A stretch of DNA of 13,392 nucleotides, taken from contig JAIRRO010000030.1 of the NCBI GenBank assembly GCA_031255955.1, positions 1 to 13,392 of the forward strand. Direction: 5' to 3'. The translations under genes and the position numbers were made by a program. Of the stretch, positions 6,380 through 11,343 are shown piece after piece (within the stretch, counting starts at the first letter, position 1; every line of letters begins with the position of its first letter). The notes under the pieces were generated by a model that saw only the letters and a program-made list of their open reading frames with translations, made no database searches and was not told where the DNA came from. The stretch comes from Oscillospiraceae bacterium (lineage in GTDB: Bacteria > Bacillota > Clostridia > Oscillospirales > Oscillospiraceae).

Positions 6380-7243
6380 ATGAAATACGAATGCCACGGG
6401 CATATAATGGCGGACGGCGTCAGCTATGCGGCAGCCGCGGCGCGGCACAGAACACGCGTTGACGAAGCCGAGGTAAGAAAAGCGCTTTCCGCCCTGCGTG
6501 AGTGCGACGTCAGCTTTTTCCGCGACGGCGGAGATAAATTTGGCGTGTCGCGATTCGCCAAAACGATTGCGCCGGAGTATGGAATTGATATGCGAATACC
6601 GGACTGTATCGTCCACCGCGCGGGATATTACGGTGAGCTTTACGGCAGGGCATACCGCGATATGACAGAGGCGCGGGAGCTTATCCGGGAAACGGCGCGC
6701 CGAGGCGCGGATTTCATAAAAATCGCGGTTTCCGGGATGCTGGATTTCAAAACGGACGGACATGTTATGGACGACGCGATAAACAAAGCGGAAATACGGG
6801 AGCTTGTCCGTATTTCCGCGGGCGAGGGGCTTTCGGTTATGGCGCACTGCAACGGCGCTGAAAACATAAAAAACGCGCTTGAAGCCGGAATTTCAAGCCT
6901 TGAGCATGGTTTTTGGATAGACCGCGAGGGCATGGATATGCTTATCGAGACGGAAACGGTTTGGGTCCCGACACTGGCGCCGGTGGCGTGTCTGCTTGAA
7001 GCCGACGCTGAGGCGCGGGCGCAATTTTCCGAAAACGCGCTTCTAAGCATCATAAGCAGCCACCGCGCGGCACTCGAATACGCCCGCGACGCGGGCGCTT
7101 TGATTGCATGCGGCAGCGATTCCGGCGCGTATATGGTTCCGCACGGACGAGGCACAGACAGCGAGCGCGACTATCTTGCGGAACTGAAAATAGACCCGTC
7201 CGCAGCGAACGCGCGCGTTGCAGAAATATTCAAAAGGAGGTGA
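6380..7243 (+). CDS. metal-dependent amidohydrolase (imidazolonepropionase-like)
   Basis: This is an amidohydrolase-superfamily TIM-barrel hydrolase; the substrate is unknown. Seen: 287 aa. The protein begins directly at the barrel with CHGHIMADG (HxH at His6/His8). It then has SFFRDGGDKFGVSR, FIKIAVSG with Lys114 (the likely metal-bridging carbamylated Lys), VMAHCNGA with His156, SLEHGFWID with His176 and CGSDSGAY with Asp247. All five metal-site positions are therefore present. The usual N- and C-terminal beta-sandwich pieces of imidazolonepropionase-type enzymes are missing, but compact relatives of this length occur in Clostridia (recalled). The ATG comes 5 nt after the upstream stop with no recognisable Shine-Dalgarno, suggesting translation coupled to the preceding gene. 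Confidence 0.88.
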   Translation: MKYECHGHIMADGVSYAAAAARHRTRVDEAEVRKALSALRECDVSFFRDGGDKFGVSRFAKTIAPEYGIDMRIPDCIVHRAGYYGELYGRAYRDMTEARELIRETARRGADFIKIAVSGMLDFKTDGHVMDDAINKAEIRELVRISAGEGLSVMAHCNGAENIKNALEAGISSLEHGFWIDREGMDMLIETETVWVPTLAPVACLLEADAEARAQFSENALLSIISSHRAALEYARDAGALIACGSDSGAYMVPHGRGTDSERDYLAELKIDPSAANARVAEIFKRR

Positions 7244-7263
7244 CGGCGGATTGCGCCGTCACC
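7239..7263. terminator. hairpin between convergent genes, possible bidirectional terminator
   Basis: GGTGACGGCG (7239-7248) and CGCCGTCACC (7254-7263) form a perfect 10-bp stem with a 5-nt loop, starting at the amidohydrolase stop codon. On the minus strand it is followed by TCCTTTTG, a weak U-run. On the plus strand there is no U-run. It plausibly ends or protects transcripts of the convergent genes on both sides, but it is not a canonical terminator in either direction. Confidence 0.55.
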
Positions 7264-7279
7264 TGACGTCACTTGCAGC

Positions 7280-7654
7280 TTATTGAACCGGGTGTTGCCT
7301 TGCGAAGCCCTTGATAGCGGCGAAGGAATCAACGCTTAACGCATGCTCAATTTTGCACGCGTCGCGCGCCGCGATGGCGGGGTCAACGCCGAGAGCCGAA
7401 AGCCAATCCGTCAGAAAAACGTGGCGCTCATACATACGCTCTGCGATTTCGCGACCGCTGGGCGTCAGCTCGACGTGCATCGACGGACCGAATCTGACAT
7501 AACCGCCGAGGCGCAGATTTTTCATCGCAATCGAGACGCTGGGCTTGGAAAAGCCCATCTCATTCGCGATGTCCACAGAGCGGACGGGACCACCGGAGAG
7601 TCCTAGGATAAGGATGGTTTCGAGATAGTTTTCAGCTGATTCTTGAATTTTCAT
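7280..7654 (-). CDS. DtxR/MntR-family metal-dependent transcriptional repressor
   Basis: The protein binds DNA when loaded with Fe2+ or Mn2+ and represses metal uptake genes. Seen: 124 aa. It opens MKIQESAENYLETIL, as many clostridial DtxR-type proteins do, followed by a winged helix-turn-helix (VRSVDIANEMGFSKPSVSIAMKNL, residues 24-47) and a dimerisation domain with YERHVFLTDWL (His78) and DACKIEHALS (Cys100, Glu103, His104). Cys in the first position of the last motif resembles iron sensors such as DtxR (Cys102); manganese sensors such as MntR have Glu there, so an iron sensor is slightly favoured. There is no C-terminal SH3 domain. An ATG at 7666 abuts the AAAGGA, so the ATG 12 nt further in is chosen. 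It lies 95 nt downstream of the monooxygenase gene on the same strand. Confidence 0.9.
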   Translation of the reverse strand: MKIQESAENYLETILILGLSGGPVRSVDIANEMGFSKPSVSIAMKNLRLGGYVRFGPSMHVELTPSGREIAERMYERHVFLTDWLSALGVDPAIAARDACKIEHALSVDSFAAIKGFARQHPVQ

Positions 7655-7680
7655 TTTTACGGTCATTCCTTTCGTGTTGC

Positions 7681-7720
7681 GGCGTCATCAATCGACGCCA
7701 TTGTTATGATAATTGATTAA
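7681..7720 (-). other. hairpin and AT-rich segment upstream of the DtxR-family gene
   Basis: GGCGTC (7681-7686) and GACGCC (7694-7699) form a 6-bp stem with a 7-nt loop in the presumed 5' region of the repressor mRNA. Directly upstream (7700-7720) is an AT-rich stretch containing TGATAATTGATTA. It could hold a promoter or a metal-box operator, but I see no convincing -35/-10 pair or full palindrome. Confidence 0.3.
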
Positions 7721-7749
7721 AGTAAGGCTGCCGGGATAACTGCTGCTGA

Positions 7750-8046
7750 TTAATAAACGCGCTCAAAAATTGCGATGCCGCCCGGCTTGCCGCTTCCGAA
7801 TTTGCCGAGCTCCGGGATAAGCCGCGTAAAATGCTCCGCCTTCATATGCGCGTCCAGCGAGGCTTGATCCTCCCACTCCTCAATAACGGCGAAATGCAGG
7901 GGGTCGGACGAGTCCCGCGCCAGCTGATAGCTGATGCAGCCCTTGTCCAGCGTGTTTGTCTTTTCTACAAGCTCTTTGGTGACGGCGAGATATTCATCCA
8001 CCGCGTCCGCCCTGATGTGATTTTCCGCTACGACTCTTATTGACAT
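7750..8046 (-). CDS. antibiotic biosynthesis monooxygenase (ABM) domain protein, YgiN-like
   Basis: This is a small ferredoxin-like (dimeric alpha/beta barrel) protein of the ABM/quinol monooxygenase family; members oxidise quinols or related aromatics without cofactor. Seen: 98 aa, typical for the family. ENHIRADAVDEYLAVTKELV is followed by GCISYQLARDSSDPLHFAVIEEWEDQ (residues 41-66), then LDAHMKAEHFTRLIPELG. ATG at 8046 follows GGAGG with 8-nt spacing. The frame continues upstream to 8124, but the extension is unlike the family and is taken as untranslated. A consensus promoter lies at 8163-8191, giving a leader of about 110 nt. The repressor gene follows 95 nt downstream on the same strand, so one transcript may cover both. 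The true substrate is unknown. Confidence 0.88.
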   Translation of the reverse strand: MSIRVVAENHIRADAVDEYLAVTKELVEKTNTLDKGCISYQLARDSSDPLHFAVIEEWEDQASLDAHMKAEHFTRLIPELGKFGSGKPGGIAIFERVY

Positions 8047-8162
8047 AAAAACAACCTCCGATTTAATTAATGTTTGGTTTTCCTGCCGCGGCATATGTCC
8101 GGCTATGCCCCAAAATGGCAACACCCGCGCTGCCGCCGCGCCGAAACCTTATATCAGCATGT

Positions 8163-8191
8163 ATTATAGCACACAATCCACGTCCACGCAA
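8163..8191 (-). promoter_or_regulatory. sigma-A promoter of the ABM gene
   Basis: On the minus strand, TTGCGT (8191-8186) and TATAAT (8168-8163) are separated by 17 nt. Transcription would start near 8156, about 110 nt before the ABM start codon. Confidence 0.8.
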
Positions 8192-8248
8192 TAGAATGTT
8201 ATGTATTTTTCTCAGCACGAAGCAAAAATGTTTTTGGGGGATAACGCG

Positions 8249-8542
8249 ATGGCGTCAAACGCAAAATTTTATTTCAAGCCCGGAGAGGGCTCACACATAG
8301 AGACAAGGGTTACGCTGCGCGCCGAGGCACAGCCGGCGATAGGCGGGACGGTGACGTCCGACGGCGGAGCTCCGGTGAGCGACGCGCTTGTGCTGCTGCT
8401 GCGCGCGGGCGACAAAAGCTTCATAGACAGGCAGCTTACGGATGAGGATGGACAGTTTTTCTTCGGACCGCTTGAAGCCGGGGAGCTGTATCTTGTGAAA
8501 ATACATAAATCAGGCACACCCGTGCGCGAGTTGGTGAATTAA
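8249..8542 (+). CDS. small prealbumin-like (carboxypeptidase regulatory-like) domain protein
   Basis: The function is unknown. Seen: 97 aa forming one likely beta-sandwich: IGGTVTSDGGAPVSDALVLL (31-50), then DEDGQFFFGPLEAGELYLVKI (67-87). This is the pattern of carboxypeptidase regulatory-like/Cna-B-type domains, with a buried VxLL strand, DxxGxFxFxxL and a final YxVxI strand. There is no signal peptide, sortase motif or Cys, so it is probably cytosolic or spore-associated rather than cell-wall anchored. ATG at 8249 is preferred over upstream ATGs at 8201 and 8228 because GGGGG lies 8 nt ahead of it. It is transcribed divergently from the ABM gene. The role in this context is not clear. Confidence 0.72.
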   Translation: MASNAKFYFKPGEGSHIETRVTLRAEAQPAIGGTVTSDGGAPVSDALVLLLRAGDKSFIDRQLTDEDGQFFFGPLEAGELYLVKIHKSGTPVRELVN

Positions 8543-8620
8543 ACCCCGGCGCGTCGGCGGATTGCAATCTTCATAAAACATTCAGAAAAACGTAACACTA
8601 TAGATACATTCATCTGGTAT

Positions 8621-8743
8621 TATAATTATCATCGGAGGCGGGTCAGGCTCGCGCCGATACGGCGCGTGTCGTTCCCACCGCGATCATTTTCCTTCCCTCT
8701 CTTTTTTTGTGAGAGCCCGTCTGAGTGGCGGGCTCATTTTTTT
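8621..8743 (+). ncRNA. candidate structured small RNA ending in an intrinsic terminator
   Basis: There is no ORF in the 282-nt gap between 8542 and 8825. A TATAAT at 8621-8626 lacks a good -35. It is followed by ATCGgaGGCGG (8631-8641), which can partly pair with CCGCGAT (8678-8684). This encloses CGCGCCG-ATA-CGGCGCG (8650-8666, perfect 7-bp stem). The interval ends in the clear terminator at 8713-8743, before gpr begins. No known riboswitch or 6S/SRP consensus is recognised. It may be a separate small RNA, or the 3' end of the upstream gene's transcript. Confidence 0.35.
8713..8743 (+). terminator. intrinsic terminator upstream of gpr
   Basis: GAGCCCG (8713-8719) and CGGGCTC (8729-8735) form a 7-bp stem with a 9-nt loop, followed by ATTTTTTT. 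It ends transcription from the upstream gene or small RNA and isolates gpr. Confidence 0.85.
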
Positions 8744-8762
8744 ATGTCCGCGCGTGTATGCC

Positions 8763-8791
8763 GCATATAGCGCGCCTCACACGGAAAAATA
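8763..8791 (+). promoter_or_regulatory. possible forespore (sigma-G/F type) promoter of gpr
   Basis: GCATA (8763-8767) fits the sigma-G -35 pattern. Seventeen nt later AAAAATA (8785-8791) matches 5 of 7 positions of CATAATA. gpr is forespore-expressed in Bacillus, and no sigma-A promoter is seen between the terminator and gpr. The match is imperfect. Confidence 0.3.
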
Positions 8792-8824
8792 CAGAAAACA
8801 CAGTGAAGGGGAGAATAGAGCCTT

Positions 8825-9733
8825 ATGTTTCGAAAAAGAACGGATCTCGCCTGTGAGGCGGTTGAGCTGTGGGGAGAAGGCGCAGAGCGCGCCGGAGAGC
8901 TATCGGGCGTGATATCAAGCGAACGCAAGCGCGAGGGTTTTCCCGTTGCGACAGTGGAGATTATAAACGAGCGCGGCGCGGACGCCTTGGGCAAGCCTAT
9001 GGGGAAATACGTCACCATTGAAATTGACGGACTGATAAACCGCGAGGACAAGGCGTTTTCGCGCGCGGCTGAGGCGCTTGCCGCTGAGCTTGGCGAAATG
9101 CTGCGGCTGCGGGACGGCGAAAGCGTACTCGTCGCGGGGCTGGGCAACCGTGCGATAACACCCGACGCGATAGGACCTGAAACGGTGAAAAACACCATGG
9201 TGACAAGCCATCTCATAGAGCATATGCCGGAGGCTTTCCCGGGAATCAGGCGCGTTTTTGCGATAGAGCCGGGCGTGCTGGGTACAACGGGAATAGAAAG
9301 CGCAAGGCTGATTAAAGCCGTCGCCGGAATCGCGCGCCCCGACCGCGTCATCGTGGTGGACGCGCTGGCGGCGCGGCGCACAGCGCGCATATGCCGCACC
9401 GTGCAGCTGGCGGACACGGGCATCATACCCGGCTCCGGCGTCGGCAACGCGCGGGAGGGAATAAACCGTGAAACACTCGGAGCGCCCGTGATAGCCATCG
9501 GTGTGCCGACCGTTGTTGACGCGGGGACGCTGGCGGCGGACATCGCCTCCCGCGCCGGGGCGACGTGGGACGATAATCCCGAGGCGCTTGAACGGCTGGG
9601 CGCGGGGCTTGTTGTCACGCCTAAGGACATTGACGCCTACGTCGGCGACATATCAAAGCTCATCGGCTACGCGATAAATATGGCGCTGCACCGAAGCCTG
9701 ACAACGGAGGACATCACAATGTTTTTAGGGTGA
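8825..9733 (+). CDS. gpr: spore germination protease GPR
   Basis: An aspartic-type endopeptidase that degrades DNA-protecting small acid-soluble spore proteins at germination; it is made as a zymogen in the forespore. Seen: 302 aa. RTDLACEA (5-12) is the site where Bacillus GPR removes its propeptide (RTD|LA). GLGNRAITPDAIGP carries the first conserved catalytic Asp. Then follow SHLIEHMPEAFPG, IEPGVLGTTGIES, VVDALAARRTARICRTVQ, DTGIIPGSGVGN, GAPVIAIGVPTVVDAG and LVVTPKDIDAYV. It is shorter than the roughly 370-aa Bacillus enzyme, mainly in the stretch before LVVTPK. The propeptide would be only 7 residues, against 15-16 in Bacillus. AAGGGGAG lies 11 nt before the ATG. The usual partner spoIIP does not follow. 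Confidence 0.95.
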   Translation: MFRKRTDLACEAVELWGEGAERAGELSGVISSERKREGFPVATVEIINERGADALGKPMGKYVTIEIDGLINREDKAFSRAAEALAAELGEMLRLRDGESVLVAGLGNRAITPDAIGPETVKNTMVTSHLIEHMPEAFPGIRRVFAIEPGVLGTTGIESARLIKAVAGIARPDRVIVVDALAARRTARICRTVQLADTGIIPGSGVGNAREGINRETLGAPVIAIGVPTVVDAGTLAADIASRAGATWDDNPEALERLGAGLVVTPKDIDAYVGDISKLIGYAINMALHRSLTTEDITMFLG

Positions 9734-9739
9734 GCAGTA

Positions 9740-9768
9740 TTGAATCTATAATACAAATATGATAAACT
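9740..9768 (+). promoter_or_regulatory. weak candidate promoter of the ferredoxin gene
   Basis: TTGAAT (9740-9745) and TAAACT (9763-9768) are separated by 17 nt in the AT-rich gap between gpr and the ferredoxin gene. An overlapping TATAAT at 9747-9752 has no partner -35. The gene could instead be read through from gpr. Confidence 0.3.
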
Positions 9769-9817
9769 TACGCGGTAGCCATTGGCTGAAACTTTTATAT
9801 TTTCGGAGGATACCCGT

Positions 9818-10204
9818 ATGAAAACACTAGCGATAAAAAAAGATGTGCGCTGCATGGCGTGCCTCGCGTGCGAAATCGCCTGTTCAGAGGCGTTCTACAA
9901 GGAATTTTCGCCCGCGCTCTCCTGTATTCACATCACGGACAAGAACGGAGAAGGTCAGCCCCGCGTCTGCGTCCAGTGCGGCAAATGTGCGAAATCCTGT
10001 CCAAACGAAGCCATCACGAAAAATAACGCCGGCGTGTACATGATCGACAAGAAAAAATGCACGAACTGCGGCGCGTGCGTTAACGCCTGTCCATTCGGCG
10101 TTATGGTGAAAAGCGAAGCACGCGAACAACCGTCCAAATGCATCGCCTGCGGCATCTGCGTCAAAAAATGCCCGATGGAGTTATTGTATATAAAAGAAGG
10201 GTGA
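9818..10204 (+). CDS. ferredoxin-like protein with four predicted [4Fe-4S] clusters (HycB/CooF-type electron carrier)
   Basis: A cytosolic electron-transfer protein. Seen: 128 aa with four CxxCxxCxxxC motifs: CMACLACEIAC (12-22), CVQCGKCAKSC (51-61), CTNCGACVNAC (81-91) and CIACGICVKKC (108-118), plus Cys36. The last three are followed by Pro, as is typical. Sixteen ligand Cys support four [4Fe-4S] clusters, the arrangement of small subunits such as CooF, HycB and DmsB. It is shorter than those and has no adjacent catalytic subunit (hydrogenase, CO dehydrogenase, formate dehydrogenase or molybdopterin enzyme). ATG at 9818 follows GGAGG with 8-9-nt spacing; the frame is open 12 codons further upstream but without a ribosome site. 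Its stop lies 1 nt from the stop of the convergent toxin gene. Confidence 0.92.
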   Translation: MKTLAIKKDVRCMACLACEIACSEAFYKEFSPALSCIHITDKNGEGQPRVCVQCGKCAKSCPNEAITKNNAGVYMIDKKKCTNCGACVNACPFGVMVKSEAREQPSKCIACGICVKKCPMELLYIKEG

Positions 10205-10205
10205 G

Positions 10206-10481
10206 CTACCGTCCAAATAGCGTCGCGTGACTGCCCGTTCGCATAAGCTCCAGCTTATCTCCGTCCATACGGCGGTATATCAACAACCAGTCGTCTTGAA
10301 TATGTAGCTCGCTCAGCCCCGCATATTCACCCTTGAGCTTATGGACACGATATTTCTGCGGAAGGGTTAGCTCAAGACAAAGCTGGTTAACGACCCATAC
10401 AAGCAGATCTAAATTCTTGCCCTGTTTTTGTGCGCGTTTCACATCGGCAAGGTATTTTCGCGATGGTGCCGGTGTCAGCAC
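10206..10481 (-). CDS. type II toxin, YafQ-like RelE-superfamily mRNA interferase
   Basis: A ribosome-dependent mRNA endonuclease toxin by homology. Seen: 91 aa with the YafQ pattern KYRVHKLKGEYAGLSELHI, DDWLLIYRR, LELMRTGSHATLF. His47, His60, Asp63/64, His85 and Phe89 sit at the positions of the catalytic His50, His63, Asp67, His87 and Phe91 of E. coli YafQ, so the active site looks intact. The start is GTG at 10481, overlapping the antitoxin stop by 7 nt (GTGCTGA). No separate Shine-Dalgarno is seen, so translation is likely coupled to the antitoxin. This gene order (antitoxin first) is usual. The usual YafQ partner is DinJ; here it is a Panacea-domain protein. Confidence 0.88.
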   Translation of the reverse strand: MLTPAPSRKYLADVKRAQKQGKNLDLLVWVVNQLCLELTLPQKYRVHKLKGEYAGLSELHIQDDWLLIYRRMDGDKLELMRTGSHATLFGR

Positions 10482-11035
10482 GATTCAATATTTTTCATCA
10501 GTGTGGCAAATTCCTCAAACGACATTGCCTGCGGGGGATGCTCATCAAGCTCGCGGATAGCCTCAAGCGTTTCCTCGTTCGGTTCGCCGTCTAAATACAT
10601 ATTTTCAAAATCGGACGCAATTAAATCTTTTTCTATCACCCGTTTTTCCTCGGGCGATTTGTACACGCGCGACCAGGCAAGTCCGTCCCCGTGCGTCATA
10701 TCGCGGAGCTTTGACGCGCTGTATTGCCCGTATTCCTGATAAACATCGTGCAACAAATTAAGCTCGTCGCGGTCAAAGCGGGACACATCGCCCTTCGTCG
10801 CGGACGGTATCGGCGCGCTTTTGTTGTTGCTGTATTCCACATACACATCGCGCACAACAGGACCGTGTTCCCAAGCCTCTATAGGCTCGGGGAACAAGAC
10901 GCGCCCGAACCGCTCCAGACTGTGCCCCTGCGCGTAGTACAGCAGCTTTTGAAGCTTCATATTGCTGATGTCGTCATACTCGGTGCCTTGATTATACCCG
11001 ATGAAGAATTTTGCCGCGTCGAATGCGCTTGCCAT
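10475..11035 (-). CDS. Panacea-domain (DUF4065/SocA-like) antitoxin
   Basis: The proposed role is to neutralise the YafQ-like toxin encoded directly downstream. Seen: 186 aa. KLQKLLYYAQGHSLERFG (27-44) and EPIEAWEHGPVVRDVYVEY (50-68) are the signature of the Panacea domain, a fold shared by SocA, GepA and many antitoxins that pair with unrelated toxins. Residues 140-186, an acidic tail rich in Glu and Asp, lie outside the core and may contact the toxin. ATG at 11035 follows GGGAGG with about 9-nt spacing. The start lies only 23 nt beyond the CCA end of tRNA-Thr on the same strand, and no promoter fits in between, so the tRNA promoter probably drives the pair. No DNA-binding domain is evident apart from the Panacea fold. 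Confidence 0.87.
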   Translation of the reverse strand: MASAFDAAKFFIGYNQGTEYDDISNMKLQKLLYYAQGHSLERFGRVLFPEPIEAWEHGPVVRDVYVEYSNNKSAPIPSATKGDVSRFDRDELNLLHDVYQEYGQYSASKLRDMTHGDGLAWSRVYKSPEEKRVIEKDLIASDFENMYLDGEPNEETLEAIRELDEHPPQAMSFEEFATLMKNIESC

Positions 11036-11058
11036 AACAAACTACCTCCCGCGTAAAA

Positions 11059-11134
11059 TGGAGCTGGTGGACGGATTCGAACCCCCGACCTGCTGATTAC
11101 AAATCAGCTGCTCTACCGACTGAGCTACACCAGC
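11059..11134 (-). tRNA. tRNA-Thr (anticodon UGU), CCA encoded
   Basis: A 76-nt cloverleaf on the minus strand: acceptor GCTGGTG/CACCAGC (7 bp), D arm GCTC/GAGC, anticodon stem GCTGA/TCAGC with loop TTTGTAA (anticodon at 11101-11099, canonical positions 34-36), variable loop AGGTC, T loop TTCGAAT, discriminator T and encoded CCA. The T stem is irregular: GGGGG faces CCGTC, giving one G-U pair and one G-G mismatch. It reads codon ACA. Confidence 0.95.
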
Positions 11135-11143
11135 GTCGAACGC

Positions 11144-11172
11144 ATTATAATAAATCTCAGCCACGTTGTCAA
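11144..11172 (-). promoter_or_regulatory. consensus promoter of tRNA-Thr and the toxin-antitoxin pair
   Basis: On the minus strand, TTGACA (11172-11167) and TATAAT (11149-11144) are separated by exactly 17 nt, a perfect sigma-A match. The start is expected around 11137, just before the tRNA 5' end at 11134. Confidence 0.93.
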
Positions 11173-11246
11173 CGACAAAAGGAAAGAAATTTTTTTCGTG
11201 CGGATAAGCGCCTTCGTTAGGCACATCCACCGACGCTTGCGGGGTA

Positions 11247-11255
11247 TGATATAAT
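11247..11255 (+). promoter_or_regulatory. extended -10 promoter of the DUF188 fusion gene
   Basis: TGATATAAT (11247-11255) is a full extended -10 element. There is no good -35 17 nt upstream (CCACCG). It is 89 nt before the ATG at 11344. The intervening leader contains a small ACGCC-GCTA-GGCGT hairpin (11273-11286). Confidence 0.7.
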
Positions 11256-11343
11256 GTCATAACCGGTGGGAACGCCGCTAGGCGTACAATGCAAAACCGC
11301 GAGGCGTGCATCGGAAAATTTCAATTGACGGCGAGGTGATGAA

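Noticed and set aside
8047..8124. 26-codon N-terminal extension of the ABM protein
   Set aside because: GGAGG sits 8 nt before the ATG at 8046, and the protein then has normal family length.
8621..8743. 6S RNA, SRP RNA or a known riboswitch
   Set aside because: Length and conserved sequence elements of these families are not seen by eye, so it is left as an unassigned candidate.
10190..11134. Direct repeat of the tRNA 3' end marking an integrated element
   Set aside because: No copy of the tRNA-Thr 3' segment was found at the far end of the toxin-antitoxin pair, and there is no integrase in the window.
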